Counted from the stretch's first letter, positions 11,221 through 24,049 are shown. The stretch: 64,000 nucleotides of DNA from Lactifluus volemus (GCA_022376515.1 WTXI01000018.1:124001-188000); one strand, 5' to 3'. Notes: generated by a model not told the origin, from the sequence alone. Translations and numbers: made by a program.

Positions 11221-12934
11221 ATGAGCGTATTCACTTGCTGGCCACCCGATATAACAACAGAGCAACTGGACCAGCTCACCCTTCTCGCTGCGTCCTTTGC
11301 CCTTTCTCACTCTTGTCTTTACCTCCCTCCTGTCTCTCCGGACAAGCCTCCTCCATCTATCCCGGAATCTGCCATCCATGCTCCCTTTTCTCTACTTCCA
11401 GCGCCCATTCCCCGTCATCTCTTTGCCCAATCATTGACTCTTCAACATGCTTACAATACTCTGTATGCCCGCGTTGCCCTCGATACCGCTTTCCTTGATC
11501 AAGTCATGGGCCCTGGGGGCGTCGCTGATGTAGATGAATTTACCCGTGAGTTGTGGTCTGCATGGAAAAGTCTTCGAGACCAAGGAATACCCCCAGTGCG
11601 TGGAACATCATCCTCTCATTATGTGTTGCTATTCTGAATAGATAGACTCTTAGCCGCTTCACCTTGGCCTCTTTCGCTCTGACTACCTCTTGCACCAACC
11701 AGCGCCCAACGATCCGATCGCCCTCAAACAAGTAGAATTCAACACTATCTCGGCGTCCTTCGGCGGCCTCTCTCAGAAAGTCGCCGAGATGCATCGGTGA
11801 GTAGCTCTGCTGGTATTTGCGAGCCCCATCTGAGGATTTAAGTAAACCATTCACACAGCTACCTCGTAGAGTCAACTGGGTACTTTTCGATCTCACCACT
11901 TCTATCATCCGAGAATCTTCCACCCAATGATAATCTCAATGGCCTCGCTAAAGGGCTGGCTGAGGCTCATAGAGCGTACGGTGTCTCCAAGTGCGTGCAC
12001 GTCATCAGAAACCCTCTCAAACTGTATAATTGATCATTGCGTAATAGTGCACAGGTACTCTTTGTCATGCAGCCCAACGAACGCAATGTGTTTGACCAAC
12101 GCCTGCTCGAGTATCAACTCTTCGAGTCGTACGTCCCTAACATATCTTCTTGGCTTCTTCACCTGGCTTACATAAGGCCTCAGTTTTCGCATTTGTGTGA
12201 CCCGTCGGACATTTGCTGAACTTGGCACTACTGCGTCAATCTCTCCTTCCCGCGCTCTTTTGATCACACCTGTCTCTCCCGGGCTCAACACCACACCAGT
12301 AGAAATATCGGTTGTCTACTACCGTGCTGGATATACGCCTACGGATTATGCATCGTCTGCCGATTATGCCACTCGAGCCCTCTTGGAGCGTTCGCGCGCT
12401 GTTCAGTGCCCGAGTCTCGCCCTCCAGCTCGCAGGTGGGAAAAAGGTACAGGAGGTACTTACACGCCCAGGTATACTCGAGCGTTTCCTTTCTCCCTCAG
12501 AGGGCGCCACGGCGATGCGCGAAAGTTGGATGCGAATGTGGGGCCTAGACGATGGTACCGAGGAGGCCGTTAAGCGTGCCGAAGAGCTCGTGCTCAAACC
12601 CCAGCGGGAGGGAGGCGGGAACAACATATACAGAGATAAGATCCCCGCACTCATCGCGCAGTTGCCGCACCGCGATCGCGCGGCGTGGGTTGCGATGGAA
12701 CTCATTCGTCCCCCGCGCCACACCGGTGCGCATCTCGTCAGGTATGGTGTGGGCAGAGTGAGCGCGCGTGTGGTGTCCGAGCTCGGAGTGTTTGGGTGGG
12801 CGCTGTTTGGGGAAGGGCGAGAGCTGAAGGAGGAGCAGGCGGGTTGGTTGGTGCGCACTAAAGCAGAGGATGTGGACGAGGGTGGCGTCGCTGCGGGGTT
12901 CAGTGTGCTGGACAGCGTCCTGTTGGTGGATTGA
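11221..12934 (+). CDS. GSH2: Glutathione synthetase
   Basis: Joins gamma-glutamylcysteine and glycine with ATP to make glutathione, the last step of the pathway, in the cytosol. Exons: 11221-11595, 11654-11796, 11859-11990, 12048-12128 and 12184-12934, giving 493 aa (yeast and human enzymes are of similar size). Family signatures of eukaryotic glutathione synthetase are visible: HAPFSLLPAPIPRHLF near the N-terminus, QVEFNTISASFGGLS, ERNVFDQRLLEY, the glycine-rich ATP-lid segment LKPQREGGGNN near residue 380, and ELGVFGWALF near the end. The ATG at 11221 was chosen because MSVFTCWPPDI matches the expected short N-terminus; the open frame upstream has no family resemblance. It starts about 80 bp from the minus-strand NACHT remnant, so the two are divergent. 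Confidence 0.95.
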
Positions 12935-13346
12935 AGTGAGGTGCGTCAGATGAGGTGTTGTGCCATGGTTGCAGAACACTCGCTTCTTGCGACCTGTTTT
13001 AAGTTAGAAGACCTGATTTTTGTCAAAGTCGGCGGGAGCACAAGAGGTTCTCATTTCGGAAACGGTCATCCCGGAATCCCGGAAGCTTGCGTTGTGTTGT
13101 GCCTCAGAATTTTTGCTTCGCGTGCTCCTCTTACTAAATATTCATGACGTACGAGATAATCATCGGGTACTACGCGACAGGACATAGATCTAACAGTAGT
13201 CCGCAAATGGGGACAAGGATAGAAGAACGCCAAATTCTAATATCGGTAGGCTAGGAGGCTACGTCCTCGTCTCACTACCTGCGTGACTTTAGTTCCCATC
13301 TTGCCGCATGTCTAGCATGTCTGTCTACACCTGACACCAATTCCTT
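12935..13346. other. Convergent intergenic space
   Basis: Lies between the 3' ends of glutathione synthetase (plus) and CTP synthase (minus). No gene or repeat seen. Confidence 0.5.
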
Positions 13347-15804
13347 TCATTCGCTTTCACTGCTAAGGACCCGTTCAAGGCCCTTAGTAAGCAGTTGTTC
13401 TCGTGAAGCTTGAATGAGCACTTGCTCCCCAACCATCGCGTCCTTTGGATGCGGTGGCAGGAACGTCTGGAGTTGCTGTGCCATCTGTTGCTCGAGAACA
13501 TCTGGTCCACAAGCTGCTGCAACGAGACCTAGGAATGGTGGCGAGGGGTTAAGCGGACGCGTGCAGAACTCTGGATGCGCCTGCAGGCCAACGAAAAAAG
13601 GATGATCTATAACAAAAGACAGATGCACAACGTGGCGTAAGGGTATAAGCTCGGGTGACGTACTTTGCAGCTCCATGATCTGCATTCTTTCTCCCTTTTC
13701 GTCGCGCCCGATAAATGACATCCCACTTTCCTGTAGCCGCTCCACGTACTCCGGGTTCACCTCATAGCGATGACGGTGTCGCTCCCACACAATATCGGCT
13801 CCGCCGTACAGCTTGCGGACACGCGACCACTCACTGTCCTTCTGAAATATCGTCGGTCGCAGCCCGAGACGCATCGTCCCGCCCATATGGGTACGCGAGA
13901 TCTCGGGCATAAATAGGATGACTGGGTCAGCTGGATCCGTATTGAATTCAGTTGACTTGGCGCCTGCGGGAAGTCAATACGACTCGAGAAGGAAAACAAA
14001 ATGTCGCAATCACCAGGGAGGTTCATGATTTGTCGGGCCCACTCAACTACCGCAAGCTGGAAGCCAAGGCAAATACCAAGGAAAGGTATCTGTTGCTCGC
14101 GGGCCCACTTGATTGCAAGCATCATGCCTTCGGTGCCGCGCTCCCCGAATCCACCAGGGACGAGGATACCACTGGAAAGATAGAGAGAGATAGGTAACAT
14201 TACAGGCCATAGTTAAAGAACCGTCACCTGGCGCCAACGACCGTTCTCCATGCGTCGTGGTACTTTTTAGGATCTACATCTTGTTGTTCTGGCTCCAAGT
14301 CTGATGACTCTACCCACTGCACGTGAAACTATTGAGTGGTTATGCGAGATTTCTCACAAGAAGGACGCACGTGGATGATAAGTTTGCGATGACATCTAAA
14401 AGCCGAGTGCTCCAGAGCTTTTATGACAGACATGTACGAATCTTTTAAATCGGTGTACTTCCCCACCAATGCGATCGAGACTTGATCGAAGAGACGCTCC
14501 TGGCTGCAGAAAACATGGTTATGAGTTTCAGCACGACTTGGTGCTGGAACCTACTTGGTGGTGAGGGCCTTCCATCGGGTCTCCAAAGATGTGCCGCGCT
14601 CGAGCATATTTGACTTGAGGTCGAGGTTATTGAGATTAAGCCGACGCTGGAGGAAGCCCACAATGCCTTGAGACTGGAGCAATAGGGGAACATGGTACAC
14701 TGATGTAACATCGTGCACGCCGACGACTTGCTCTGACGCGACATGACAGAACATCGAAATCTTCTCCTTTGTCCCTTTCGTCAATGGCTGTGGGACAATA
14801 AGCCGGCAAGCAATCTGCCCCGCCCACGCCGGTCAGCCGGGGCTGAATTGATATGCGACATATCGAAGGGTAGTATCAACGGACCAAGTCAGGCAGCAGG
14901 CCGAGTCCGCGCAGAGCATGCACGGTGGTCTGTGTTGGTTTTGTCTTCTGTTCTCCATGCATGTCCGGCACGAGGGAGACGTGGATGAGCGCGAAGTTTT
15001 CATGGCCGACGCGGAACTGGAACTGCCGCATGGCCTCAACAAAAGGCGCGGATTCGATGTCGCCAACTGTTCCTCCAAGCTTGCCGTTTGACTGAGCAAA
15101 GAAACACGCATATAGACCATGGGCAGGCACACCTCAACAATACAGACGTCCGGTTCCTCACCGGTTTCATCCGCCGGAATCTTAGACACTCGCTCTATCC
15201 AGTCTTGAATAGCATCTGTGACGTGAGGAACAATCTTGCATGGCTTATTAAGACACTGGTTGTATAAATCCCGGTCAAATTGGTTCACCTGCACCGTTCT
15301 TCCCAGATAATCACCACGTCGCTGTACGGCGCTTAACTCGCTTTTATGACAAAGGCATGGAAGCCACCAAATGAAAATCGCACCTCTCGCTCAATAATTT
15401 GTTGATAAATTTTTCCAGTTGTGATGTTATTGTCCCGAGACAAAGTCACATCCAGATACCGCTCATAATTTCCCAAATCGAGGTCAACTTCACCTCCGTC
15501 ATTCAAAACATAAACTTCGCCTACGCCAAGTTTATTCAGAGCGAGGCCCTAGAAGTCACCCTAGGACAGCGCTCACCATGCTCGGTCGGACGCATAGTTC
15601 CCGCATCAACATTCATATACGGATCTATCTTAATTGCAGTGACCTTTAATCCTGTCATCTTCAGGAGAAGGCCAGTGGACGATGCTATTTGCGTGGGGTT
15701 CAAAATCGGGTATTACGGAGATGGGTCGCAGGTGCATACATACCAATGACCCCCTTTCCAATGCCACTGACAACACCACCGGAGACAAGGATGTACTTTG
15801 TCAT
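13347..15804 (-). CDS. URA7: CTP synthase (glutamine-hydrolysing)
   Basis: Converts UTP to CTP using ATP and glutamine; cytosolic, essential pyrimidine enzyme. Twelve exons on the minus strand: 15744-15804, 15577-15684, 15384-15520, 15289-15321, 15133-15234, 14885-15079, 14555-14814, 14371-14503, 14228-14328, 14014-14171, 13664-13963 and 13347-13606. Phases close to 1,848 nt (615 aa). The N-terminal amidoligase domain shows [28 protein letters not shown] and [12 protein letters not shown]. The C-terminal class I glutaminase domain shows [23 protein letters not shown] with the nucleophile Cys near residue 411, and GLQAHPEF with the His/Glu pair. Exon 6 uses a GTCCGT donor. Exon 4 is only 33 nt. 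No damage was seen, so this gene is a useful splice-site reference for the window. Confidence 0.96.
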
Positions 15805-16454
15805 GACGAAAAAAAAGGTCAGCTAGCCGAGACAAGGAGGGATAGTCGTGGCGGACAGCGGACGCAAAGTTGGTCGCTTAACGAAAATGAAAAATTCGGT
15901 TTTTCATTCCGCACTTTGACCAAACGGAGTTATAAGATAAGATAAACAACCCGATAACTGAAAGGATGACATAATCGTATGCTCCTTAACTCCAAGTCGG
16001 AGCAACAAACCTGGGCGTTGATGCATTGATGTATCAGCAGCAAGGAGTTGCGCTGCAACGTTATCATTGCCCGTGGCCACGCCGGAAGGCTTGTGCTGTA
16101 GTAAAAATTGGACAAAGAACTGATTTATACCCGTTAATTCAAATTTAAGTTAGGCTTCATTATCAACTTGTACCATTTTATCTGTTCAATTGAAATCTAT
16201 AAATGCCCTTGTCTGCTTGTCGACTCCGCGTCACGTCGTGTCAAAAAAAGAAGGAACGTCCCTAGTCGAAAGTACAGTATTGAGGTGTTCGAGTTCGTTG
16301 AACGATCATTATTTTCCCACGGTGTTAACCCGACCGGATGATCTCAGGTTGTCATGACCGCCAGCTTGGAATCAGCAGCGCACGTAAAGATGGCGGAGCA
16401 TTTTCTCTGCTTAGTGAAACCCTGCTGAATCATACACATGTCTGGCCTGGACGG
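15805..16454. other. Intergenic upstream of CTP synthase
   Basis: No gene supported. The region just upstream of the CTP synthase start is AT-rich. Confidence 0.4.
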
Positions 16455-16645
16455 GGTTTGGTGATGCTACAACCCGGACTGGGAGTCTTCCTCGTCTTCT
16501 GGTTTCTCTTCTTTCCCCTTTGTGGAAACTCGTTTCCTCGTGGCGTGATGAGCTGTGTATATTTCACAGCCCGCGCTCCATGTGCTGGACAGGTCTACAC
16601 GACGCCGTGTCCATCACGCTGTGCTTAGTGATACGAAGTGCTCAA
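16455..16645. repeat. Upstream module, copy 1
   Basis: Shares long stretches with 16818-16955 and 25448-25590, including TTTGGTGATG, ACAACCCGGACTGG, CCTCGT, CGTTTCCTCGTGGCGTGATG and TCCATCACG. One copy of this module precedes each seven-helix gene copy and an extra one precedes the first. It may be promoter sequence carried along with the gene duplication, or debris of a lost third gene copy. Confidence 0.7.
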
Positions 16646-16817
16646 CTTCAATATTTAGCTTCATGCCCGGCCCCCTCTTTCGGTGTTCCGTCGACTTCAG
16701 AAGTCTTTTGCGAGTTCAACACGTGACTTTGCCTAAAACGTATGTTCTTCCTAACCTTGTCTCATTTGTTCGGCTCGGTGAACCCTTGCTAAATAATGCA
16801 CGCGCCCTCATCTGGAC

Positions 16818-16955
16818 AAGGTTTGGTGATGTAAAACCCGGGCCGGTAGTCATTTTTCCATTTCCTCGTCTTCTGGTAAATCTTCTTCCCCCTTCGGAAC
16901 AGTCGTTTCCTCGTACACCGGTGTCCATCACGTGCTTGGTGATACGAAGTGACTA
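16818..16955. repeat. Upstream module, copy 2
   Basis: Second copy of the module described at 16455-16645, about 210 bp upstream of the first seven-helix gene. It keeps TTTGGTGATG, the CCTCGTCTTCTGG block, CGTTTCCTCG and TCCATCACGTGCTTGGTGAT. Confidence 0.7.
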
Positions 16956-17162
16956 AACACCCCTTCTCCGGGAAACGGTTCACCCATATTCCCCGATCTC
17001 ATGTGGGTTCCCAACATATACAACTTTTCCGAGAACTGATAAATCCGTGACTGGCGCAAGGCAATGCGTTTTTAAAACTTCATGTCGAAGCGATGAATCC
17101 TGCCCCATACCTGGCATTCTCCCTCTGCTCCTTGCCTTGCAAAGGCATCCAGGTCCGCCCCC

Positions 17163-18552
17163 ATGTCCAGCATTTCTCCCGACCCCGCTGCCAGTGCATA
17201 CTACTCTATTTATAAGTCGGCCGTGTATTATAATCTATTTATCGGGATCGCGTGGGGTGGGCAACAAGCCTCTTTGTTGCTACTCGGCCCTCATATATGT
17301 TTTACAACTCATCGCAGGCATTTTTGTCACATTCTATGCCGTCTCTGTCTACATCCTTCTGTAAGATTCAACCATACCTTTGTGGACAACGTGGGACGTA
17401 CTGATTTCCCTAGTGGCAGACCGGGCCTGTTGTCATCTCGATCCAGAATATTCATGTTGGGGATGACCACCTTGATGTTCGTCTTGAGCCTCATCGCACT
17501 CGTGTTGGAGATTACGTATGGATTCCGGCAAGCGCGCTCAGTCCTTGACCCACGTGGCGGGATATGGTCCTTTATGGACACCGCTATCATCTTTGCTACT
17601 TTCGAAACCATCAATTGCATAATGGTAGGCCCTGCCGCCCTGTGAACATTGGACGACCCACAGCTGACTCGCATGTCTAGTACATTCTGAGTGACATCAT
17701 CTGCGCCTGGCGTGCGGTCGTCCTTTGGAACAGAGACAAGCGCGTCATCACAATTCTTCTGTTCTTCATCCTCGGAAATATAAGTTCGTGCGGTGTTCAT
17801 TCGTCATTTCAGTCCCATTCTCACGACTAGGGTACGTGTTTGCAGTTGCCGCTGGATCTGCCCTTGTCGTCGACCTCTCACCCCTTTTCAATCCGAGCAT
17901 TCATAAAGATAAACCGCGAGGGCACGCGTTGATCATGGTTGGCACAACATTAGGAATCAACTTGCTGTGTACGGGGTTAATAGGATGGAAGGCTTGGTGC
18001 GCTCTTTACGCTTACAGTTCTCTTCTAGACAACTATTGTCCTGACAATTTCGTGCACATAGGGAGCATCGTGTTACAATCAAACAGCACCTCGGGGAGTG
18101 CAATGTCTCGACGAGAGTCGAGAAGATTCTCGCCATCCTCATTGAGTCTGGACTCGTTTACTGTTGTCTCTGGGTATGTTGTTTTTTTCCGCAGAAAGAA
18201 TATACGCGACACAGGGGGTTTCATCAAACAATACAGATTGTCTACTTGATAGCAGCGTTCCGTGTGTTCCCTGAGCCATTCTCCTCATCCATCGAGTTTG
18301 CCTTGTTGTTTTCTCCGGTGAGCACCGTGGCGCTAGATTTTCAGGAGCTGAATCGTATTCCAGGGTGCTTACCCAACGCTCATTATCATCCTCGTCTGCC
18401 TGCAGAAGAGCCCCGTCGATTACTACTCGGCGCACGTGAGCGGAATGATGTTTGCGAACAACGGACCGCCGTCCAGCTCGCACAACCAAGCTGGTCGTGT
18501 GATACCTGTGAAGGCGTTGGATGAAGAAAAGAGCGTAGATACAAGTTGGTAA
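17163..18552 (+). CDS. Fungal seven-helix membrane protein, copy A
   Basis: A multi-span membrane protein of a family expanded in Agaricomycetes; function unknown. Exons: 17163-17256, 17318-17360, 17414-17624, 17681-17783, 17831-17996, 18062-18317 and 18364-18552, giving 353 aa with all phases consistent. Hydrophobic segments recognisable in order include YNLFIGIAWGIFVTFYAVSV, MLGMTTLMFVLSLIALVLE, the stretch after FMDTAIIFATFE, ILLFFILGN, VFAVAAGSALVVD, ILAILIESGLVYCCLW and YPTLIIILVCLQ. WNRDKR lies in a short loop. The tail after QKSPVDYYS is polar, as in family members. It is the ancestor or twin of the copy at 25785-27183: exon sizes match except exons 3 and 7. In exon 6 a GTATGT...CAG of 21 bp is too short to be an intron and is read through in frame. 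Confidence 0.85.
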
Positions 18553-20270
18553 GTCTGGGTGACTCATCGCTCGGCCACTCCCAACTATCGAAATACCATC
18601 AGAATATCGCTACTAGGTGTCAGTAGTGCTCCGAGTCCTTATCGTATCCTTGATCCTATCCATTCTATTTTATCCGACTCAAGTAACGTTCCTAGTCATA
18701 TCCTATGTACCAATGAAATGCAGTTCCCACAACCTGTTGCATCTAACATTTTGAAAGTACTCATCCATTGAACCTATATCGCGACCTCTTCCTGACAGGG
18801 CCATTCACGTGCCTCTCCTTCCTTTACCATCTGCCGTCCTGCATTTTCTGGATTTTCCTCTTCCTTAAACGCGTGCCATGTGCGGTCCCTGATTCGGTTC
18901 CGTGACTTCCGTCGACGCAAAGATTCACACGCTTAAAACGTATGTTGTCCTACGGTTGTCATACTTGGCCATTCTGTTCTCGGCACGGGTCCGCTAACGG
19001 CCCATGGTTTACTCTTTCATTATACTGTTAGTATTTTCCTTCCAGTTCCTCACAACTACCTGTCTTTTTTGCCTACGGATCTCCTCTCTCTTTGCTAACA
19101 AAGTGCTGTGTCGTTCCTCCGGTCTTCTACGCAGTGTGGCTCCTCCGGTCATGCTTTCTGTTTAGTCACGTTCAGTTAGAATCCCCTCAGGCCTCCTCAA
19201 AAGTTCCCGCCCTTCACGCGCCTTGGCCCTGAACGCCACCACTAGGCCTAGCCTGGCGATGTCGTTTTCAATGTCGATTTTGCTTCCTTGGCACTCCTGT
19301 TTCTTGCGCCAGGCCACAGATGCTCCTCGGAACTATTACGCAGCCCCCACCACCCCCCTCCGTCAGACCTTCTGCGCATCTTCCTCCTCAGTTCGGATCT
19401 CTGCTGCCAAATGGACCTGACACGGGCTAGGGAGCAGCCGGAAGGACATCAACCGACAGAAGTCAAGAGAAGGACTGCCCTTCATGCAGGTGAAATTGGT
19501 GGGCACGTGGAAATGGACGGAGACGCCGTGGACTTGTCGAATCTCGACGCTGCTGCTCCGAGCCGGTAGGTGGAGGCGTGTACGCTAGGCTGGCTCTAGG
19601 TCGATCGCGATCGTATTTGCTGGAATCTCTCAGATCTTTGGGCGTTCACTTCCTCCCTTGTTCACTTCACATTCAACATCGCCTTCTGGTCTCGCTCTGT
19701 CCATCTTTCAATCCGATCCATGAAATTTATCCCCGTTTTGGAAAAGTGTCCTAACTTTACGTCGTGTGTTCATCTCCTTTTTATCTCGCTTTCCCTTTCC
19801 CGTTTTCCAATTCATACTTTCAACTCCTACACTCATATCATGCCCTCTGTTGCCATATATTTACTGTACCCCATTTGTGCCGAGATGTTTTAGCACTGGA
19901 ATACGTCATGACTCTCGTATAGAATTCTTGATCTGAGCTTTCTCCTCAAGTGTTTGGTGTGAAAGGAAGGACACCTTAGGCGACCCCAAACCTGCGAGAA
20001 ATCTGAGTCCAGTAAATGAGTCAATTCCAGGGCTAAGTAGCTCGTGGTTAGAACACCTGGTACGTGTGGCATGGGTAGTGGGCGGTCCTTTTCAACAATT
20101 TGTTTAGCTATCAGTCCCCCGGGCCCCCCTTTTGATCACTCCGTTTTTTTGGCTCAATTCTCACTCAACCACCACAAAATCCAGCCTACAGTATCTAGTT
20201 CCATATGTGGCCATATTCCATGCACTATTTTGATAGAAACCATGGTGTGTAGTGAAATGAAAAATAGCAC
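18553..20270. other. Intergenic, no gene seen
   Basis: No gene supported over about 1.7 kb. About 18870-18960 resembles 16660-16760 and 27365-27440 (TTCACACG...CTTAAAACGTATG type words), so duplication debris of the seven-helix locus reaches here. At 20030-20060 a tRNA-box-A-like stretch (TAGCTCGTGGTTAGAAC) lacks a box B and was not called as a tRNA. Confidence 0.35.
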
Positions 20271-20665
20271 ATCAGTATTTTGGCATTTTGGTTTCCAGGG
20301 GTTTCTACACCTGAGAAACCCGTAAAAACCTAAAAAAACCCAGAAAACCAGAAACTTGGAAACCTATGTCCAATTTCCCGGAAACTTGTCTGAATGACAA
20401 GTAATAGAAACCTTGGAAACCTATGTAATTACTATGTAATAGCGGAGAGAAAATCAATATAAGGGATGGTAACTACCTAATCAAGGCAAAGCCGCGTTAC
20501 GGCTAAGACTTGGATTAGTCTTGATTAGGTAGTTACCGTCAATATTTGATTTTCTCTTCGGGCTCATGAGCTGGTTTCTGAGTTTCCAGGTTTCCAAGTT
20601 CCCGGAAACCTGAAAACCAATGAAAACCAGTTGAAACCCGGAAACTATTTTGCCATTTTGCTGAT
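20271..20665. mobile_element. Foldback/MITE-like element
   Basis: About 395 bp that is largely self-complementary. The outer ends read ATCAGTATTTTGGCATTTTG (left) and, on the opposite strand from the right end, ATCAGCAAAATGGCAAAATA. Inner arms contain many GGTTTCC/GGAAACC words. The centre is a long inverted repeat: AAATCAATATAAGGGATGGT continuing to CTAATCAAG near 20450-20482, mirrored by CTTGATTAGGTAGTTACCGT near 20522-20541. It has no coding capacity. No clear target-site duplication could be fixed. Confidence 0.7.
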
Positions 20666-21762
20666 GCATGCTTGTCACGCCTGCTGTGTCGGAGTTTACA
20701 TTGCTACAAAATGGCAAGCGGAATCACACTTAGCGCTCATGTGGCTTTTTCCTGACAGAAGACAGCCAAAACGGAGTCTAAAATGGTGCACAAAATGCTA
20801 AGGCCAACGTGCCAGTTCCCCATCGGCGATACGATGCACACGTTTATTCTTCTTCTTCCTTTCCGAACTGCCGCCAGTATTTCCGCCCTTGGGCATACCG
20901 CCTCACTTTTCATATTTTATAACTTCTTGAACAATGCCAGTGTTCTTGAATAAATAGTCTGTTGCTTTGTTTTCAAGTGGATTACATAAAAATATATGTC
21001 TTTATTGTCCTGCCTATTTAGAAAGAGAAAAGTATGACGCTGAGTTTAATGATCTTCACTTTTTCACACATGGGACATCTACAGTAGCGTTATGGTTTTC
21101 AGGGAGGAAATCACAAGTGTCCGAGGACCAGTCTAGACAATTTCGTTCTGAGCTTTGAGCCAAACTGTTGGAAATTGCCTTATATGGGACCTCGCTTCCG
21201 GCGCGGCGTTGTAATTCTCACGATCATCATGTCGACAACTGCGTGAAGCCATGCTACATCCATGCGTTTTGGTTTATTTCCATGCTTAATCTTGATCTCC
21301 CCGCCGGTTTCTTCCATTCTGGAGTCCAGGACGAGCTTTTCCTTCACTTCCGTCCCTCATCTTGAATGTGTTTTGCACGCTATGATAAATTATTTCTTGT
21401 TCGGCGGATTGAGGCCAAATTCCCTTCAAAGGTTGGGGACTACGACAAAAATCTACTTCACTTCACCTCACCGCTGCATAATCTATTGCGACGTGAGTGG
21501 TTGTCAACTCTCGACTTCCAAGTCAGGTAAGCGTCGATCAATGTCAACCTATCGTTCTCAATCGACCCTATGTAGTCCTCGCCTGTCCTGCATGGTGGAA
21601 TAACATAAGATGACAGACCGAGCGGGAAAGCACGAGGAAGTAAAATCAGGGTATGGTATGCAAAGCACATGAACGATATAAGTGAGGATAACGCCTCTTC
21701 ACCCTAACCAATTCTCGCCCTCACCCAACGGTAAATCCTCAATTTCTCAGCTACCGCGGGCA
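20666..21762. other. Intergenic, no gene seen
   Basis: Open frames are short and motif-free. This is the space before the P450 remnant. Confidence 0.4.
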
Positions 21763-23625
21763 ATGCAAGATAACGAAATACTCACCATTGGCCTTATTAT
21801 TGGTCTTGTCCTATTTTTCACAGCTCGCTACATTGCGAGCCCATACCGCAAGCTTCCTCCAGGACCCCGTGGTTACCCAATCGTAGGAAATCTTTTCGAG
21901 TTGAAACCTGCCCAGTGGCTCAAGTATGCCGAATGGCAAAAGAAATATGGTCAGCCCCTTCTCTCAGTAGCGCTATCCACACGTTTAAAACCTACCGGAC
22001 TAGGCGATCTTATTTACCTCAACGCGGCTGGCCAGCCAATGGTCATCCTCAATTCTCATAAAGTTGCTACAGACCTGCTCGATCAGCAAAATATTCAGAC
22101 AGGCCTCCTCTTATTGTTGCATCCGAGATCATGTGTGGTGGTCTCCTCTTTCCGTTCTCCCGTTATAGTCTTCTGTAAGTGCCTCGCACTTTCCGAATCA
22201 ACGCAGAAGTGACATAAAATAAGCTGGCGTCAGATGCGCAAGGCTGCGAATGAGTGGTTTTCCAAGGACTCTGTTAAACGGTTTCATGAGACACAAATGA
22301 CGGAGGCTGTCGTTCTTGCCGCTGACTCGCTCACTAAACCGGCTCGATGGGAACAGAATGTTCGTCGATCGGCTGCATCAATGGTTTTATCTGTTGTCTA
22401 TGGCCACCCCACAATCACATCGGAGAAGAGTCATGTCGTTGACTCAATCAATGAATTCGGCGATCGACTTGCTCGCGCCGCTTGTCCAGGAGCTCATTTG
22501 GTCGAGGTTTTCCACTGGATGCAATATATTCCCAGCAAGTAAGTATCACCGCATCGACGTATTGCAACCACCTTGATATCAGACTGATGCAAACGAGGTT
22601 GGCGAGGTGGAAGCGATACGCTGAAACCTGTCACAAGAAGGACTCGGAAATGTTCGAAAGCCTTATGGAGCCAGTGAAGACTAGCGTTGTATGTCTCCCC
22701 ACTCATGCATAATCGTTCATTCAACTTGCTTCCCACAGGCAAAGGGTGGTCTAGATGAAAGTCTGAGCGCAACATTGATTCGTAGTGCGGAGAGAAATAA
22801 GCTATCTCCGAAAGAGTGCTCATGGCTCGCGGGTACTATGTAGTAAGTTCTATCGCATGGTTGTGGGCTGAAAAGGTTGAATCCCTAATACACTCGACTT
22901 CTCAGTGTCGCTGGTGCCGACACCACCGCGTTATTGATGCAATGGTGGATGCTGGCAATGATCACGTATCCCGAAACACAGGCTCGGGCACAAGCAGAAC
23001 TCGATAAGGTTGTGGGACGTAGTCGTCTGCCGACCTTTTCAGACTACCCACACCTACCCTATATTCGTGCCATGGTTAAAGAGACACTGCGTTGGGGACA
23101 GCTCGATCCACTGGGCGTGCCGCATCGGTCCACCGAGGATGATTGGTACAGAGGGATGTTCATTCCGAAAGGCACCATTTGCATCCCGAATCTATGGCTC
23201 ATGAACCGCGACCCCGAGATCTATGGAGAGGATGTCGCACAGTTCAACCCGGGGTGACATCTCGATGCCAACGGCAATATTTCTGACACCAAAGAGGAAG
23301 GGCATTTTTCTTTCGGTTTTGGCCGGAGGATATGCCTCGGTCGTTACGTAGCGAACGACTCGGCGTTCATCGATATTGCGACGATGTTGTGGGCAAGTAA
23401 GATGGAGCGCAAGAAAGATGAATCGGGCCGGTTTCTCCCATTGGATGTTAATGGGATTGTCGAGCAAGGACTTCTAGTGTAGGCGTTGTAATGACCTGTT
23501 GCTAAGCGGCACACTGATACGCCTTCACTTACAGATACCCGGCTCCCTTCGAATGCCAGATAATCCCTCGCTTTCCGGAGGCACCGCTCCTCCTGGCGCA
23601 AGAACGGGAGCTGCGCGGGTTGTAA
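21763..23625 (+). pseudogene. Cytochrome P450, damaged copy
   Basis: A class II fungal P450 whose substrate is unknown. The start at 21763 gives an N-terminal membrane anchor (ILTIGLIIGLVLFFTARYIA) followed by the proline hinge LPPGPRGYPIVGN. The oxygen-binding helix AGADTT, the ExxR site (KETLRW) and the heme loop FGFGRRICLG are all preserved. Introns are visible at about 21951, 22541, 22690, 22842 and 23480. Two lesions are seen. A frame change occurs in the short stretch after ATDLLDQ (about 22085-22100), where the next recognisable family words VASEIMCGG are in another frame. A TGA at about 23256-23258 interrupts the segment before HLDANG, where P450 relatives usually have Arg; CGA to TGA would be one transition. 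The region after the stop still reads as P450 to the TAA at 23623-23625. Decay appears recent. Confidence 0.82.
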
Positions 23626-24049
23626 ACCATGGTGAGATCAGAATGATCTCGTGTTCCCTTCCCTCTCTGCTTTGTCACAATACGTCCTGTGCTACCCCTG
23701 CCCCACCTCGGTACTCAGATCTTCTTGTCTACACTTTATTATATAAGGCCGCGTGTGTAGTAGAGAGGCCTCGGGCTGACCTCCCAGAATTGTCATCTAT
23801 TTGATCCGTCCTACACCTACATCATGATTCTGCCCCCCCAATACTTTTTGCTTCGCGTGCCGTGTGCGACCCACCGATTTCTCCACGTCACTAGGATTTT
23901 CTGCACAACACGCTTTGTATAAGACGGAAGACTCGGATTTTGAGCATAGAAAGAACCTCTGTTCGCTGCTGCGCATCCCGAGTCGCCGTGGAAACACTTG
24001 ATAATGTTAGACTGCTAAGCCTGAGGGCAAGGACGTATGATGCATGGCC

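Noticed and set aside
18174..18200. A 21-bp GTATGT...CAG 'intron' in exon 6 of the seven-helix gene
   Set aside because: Too short for splicing and the frame is open through it in both copies, so it was kept as exon.
20030..20070. tRNA-like start TAGCTCGTGGTTAGAAC
   Set aside because: Only a box-A-like piece is present; no T-arm, anticodon stem or acceptor pairing could be found.
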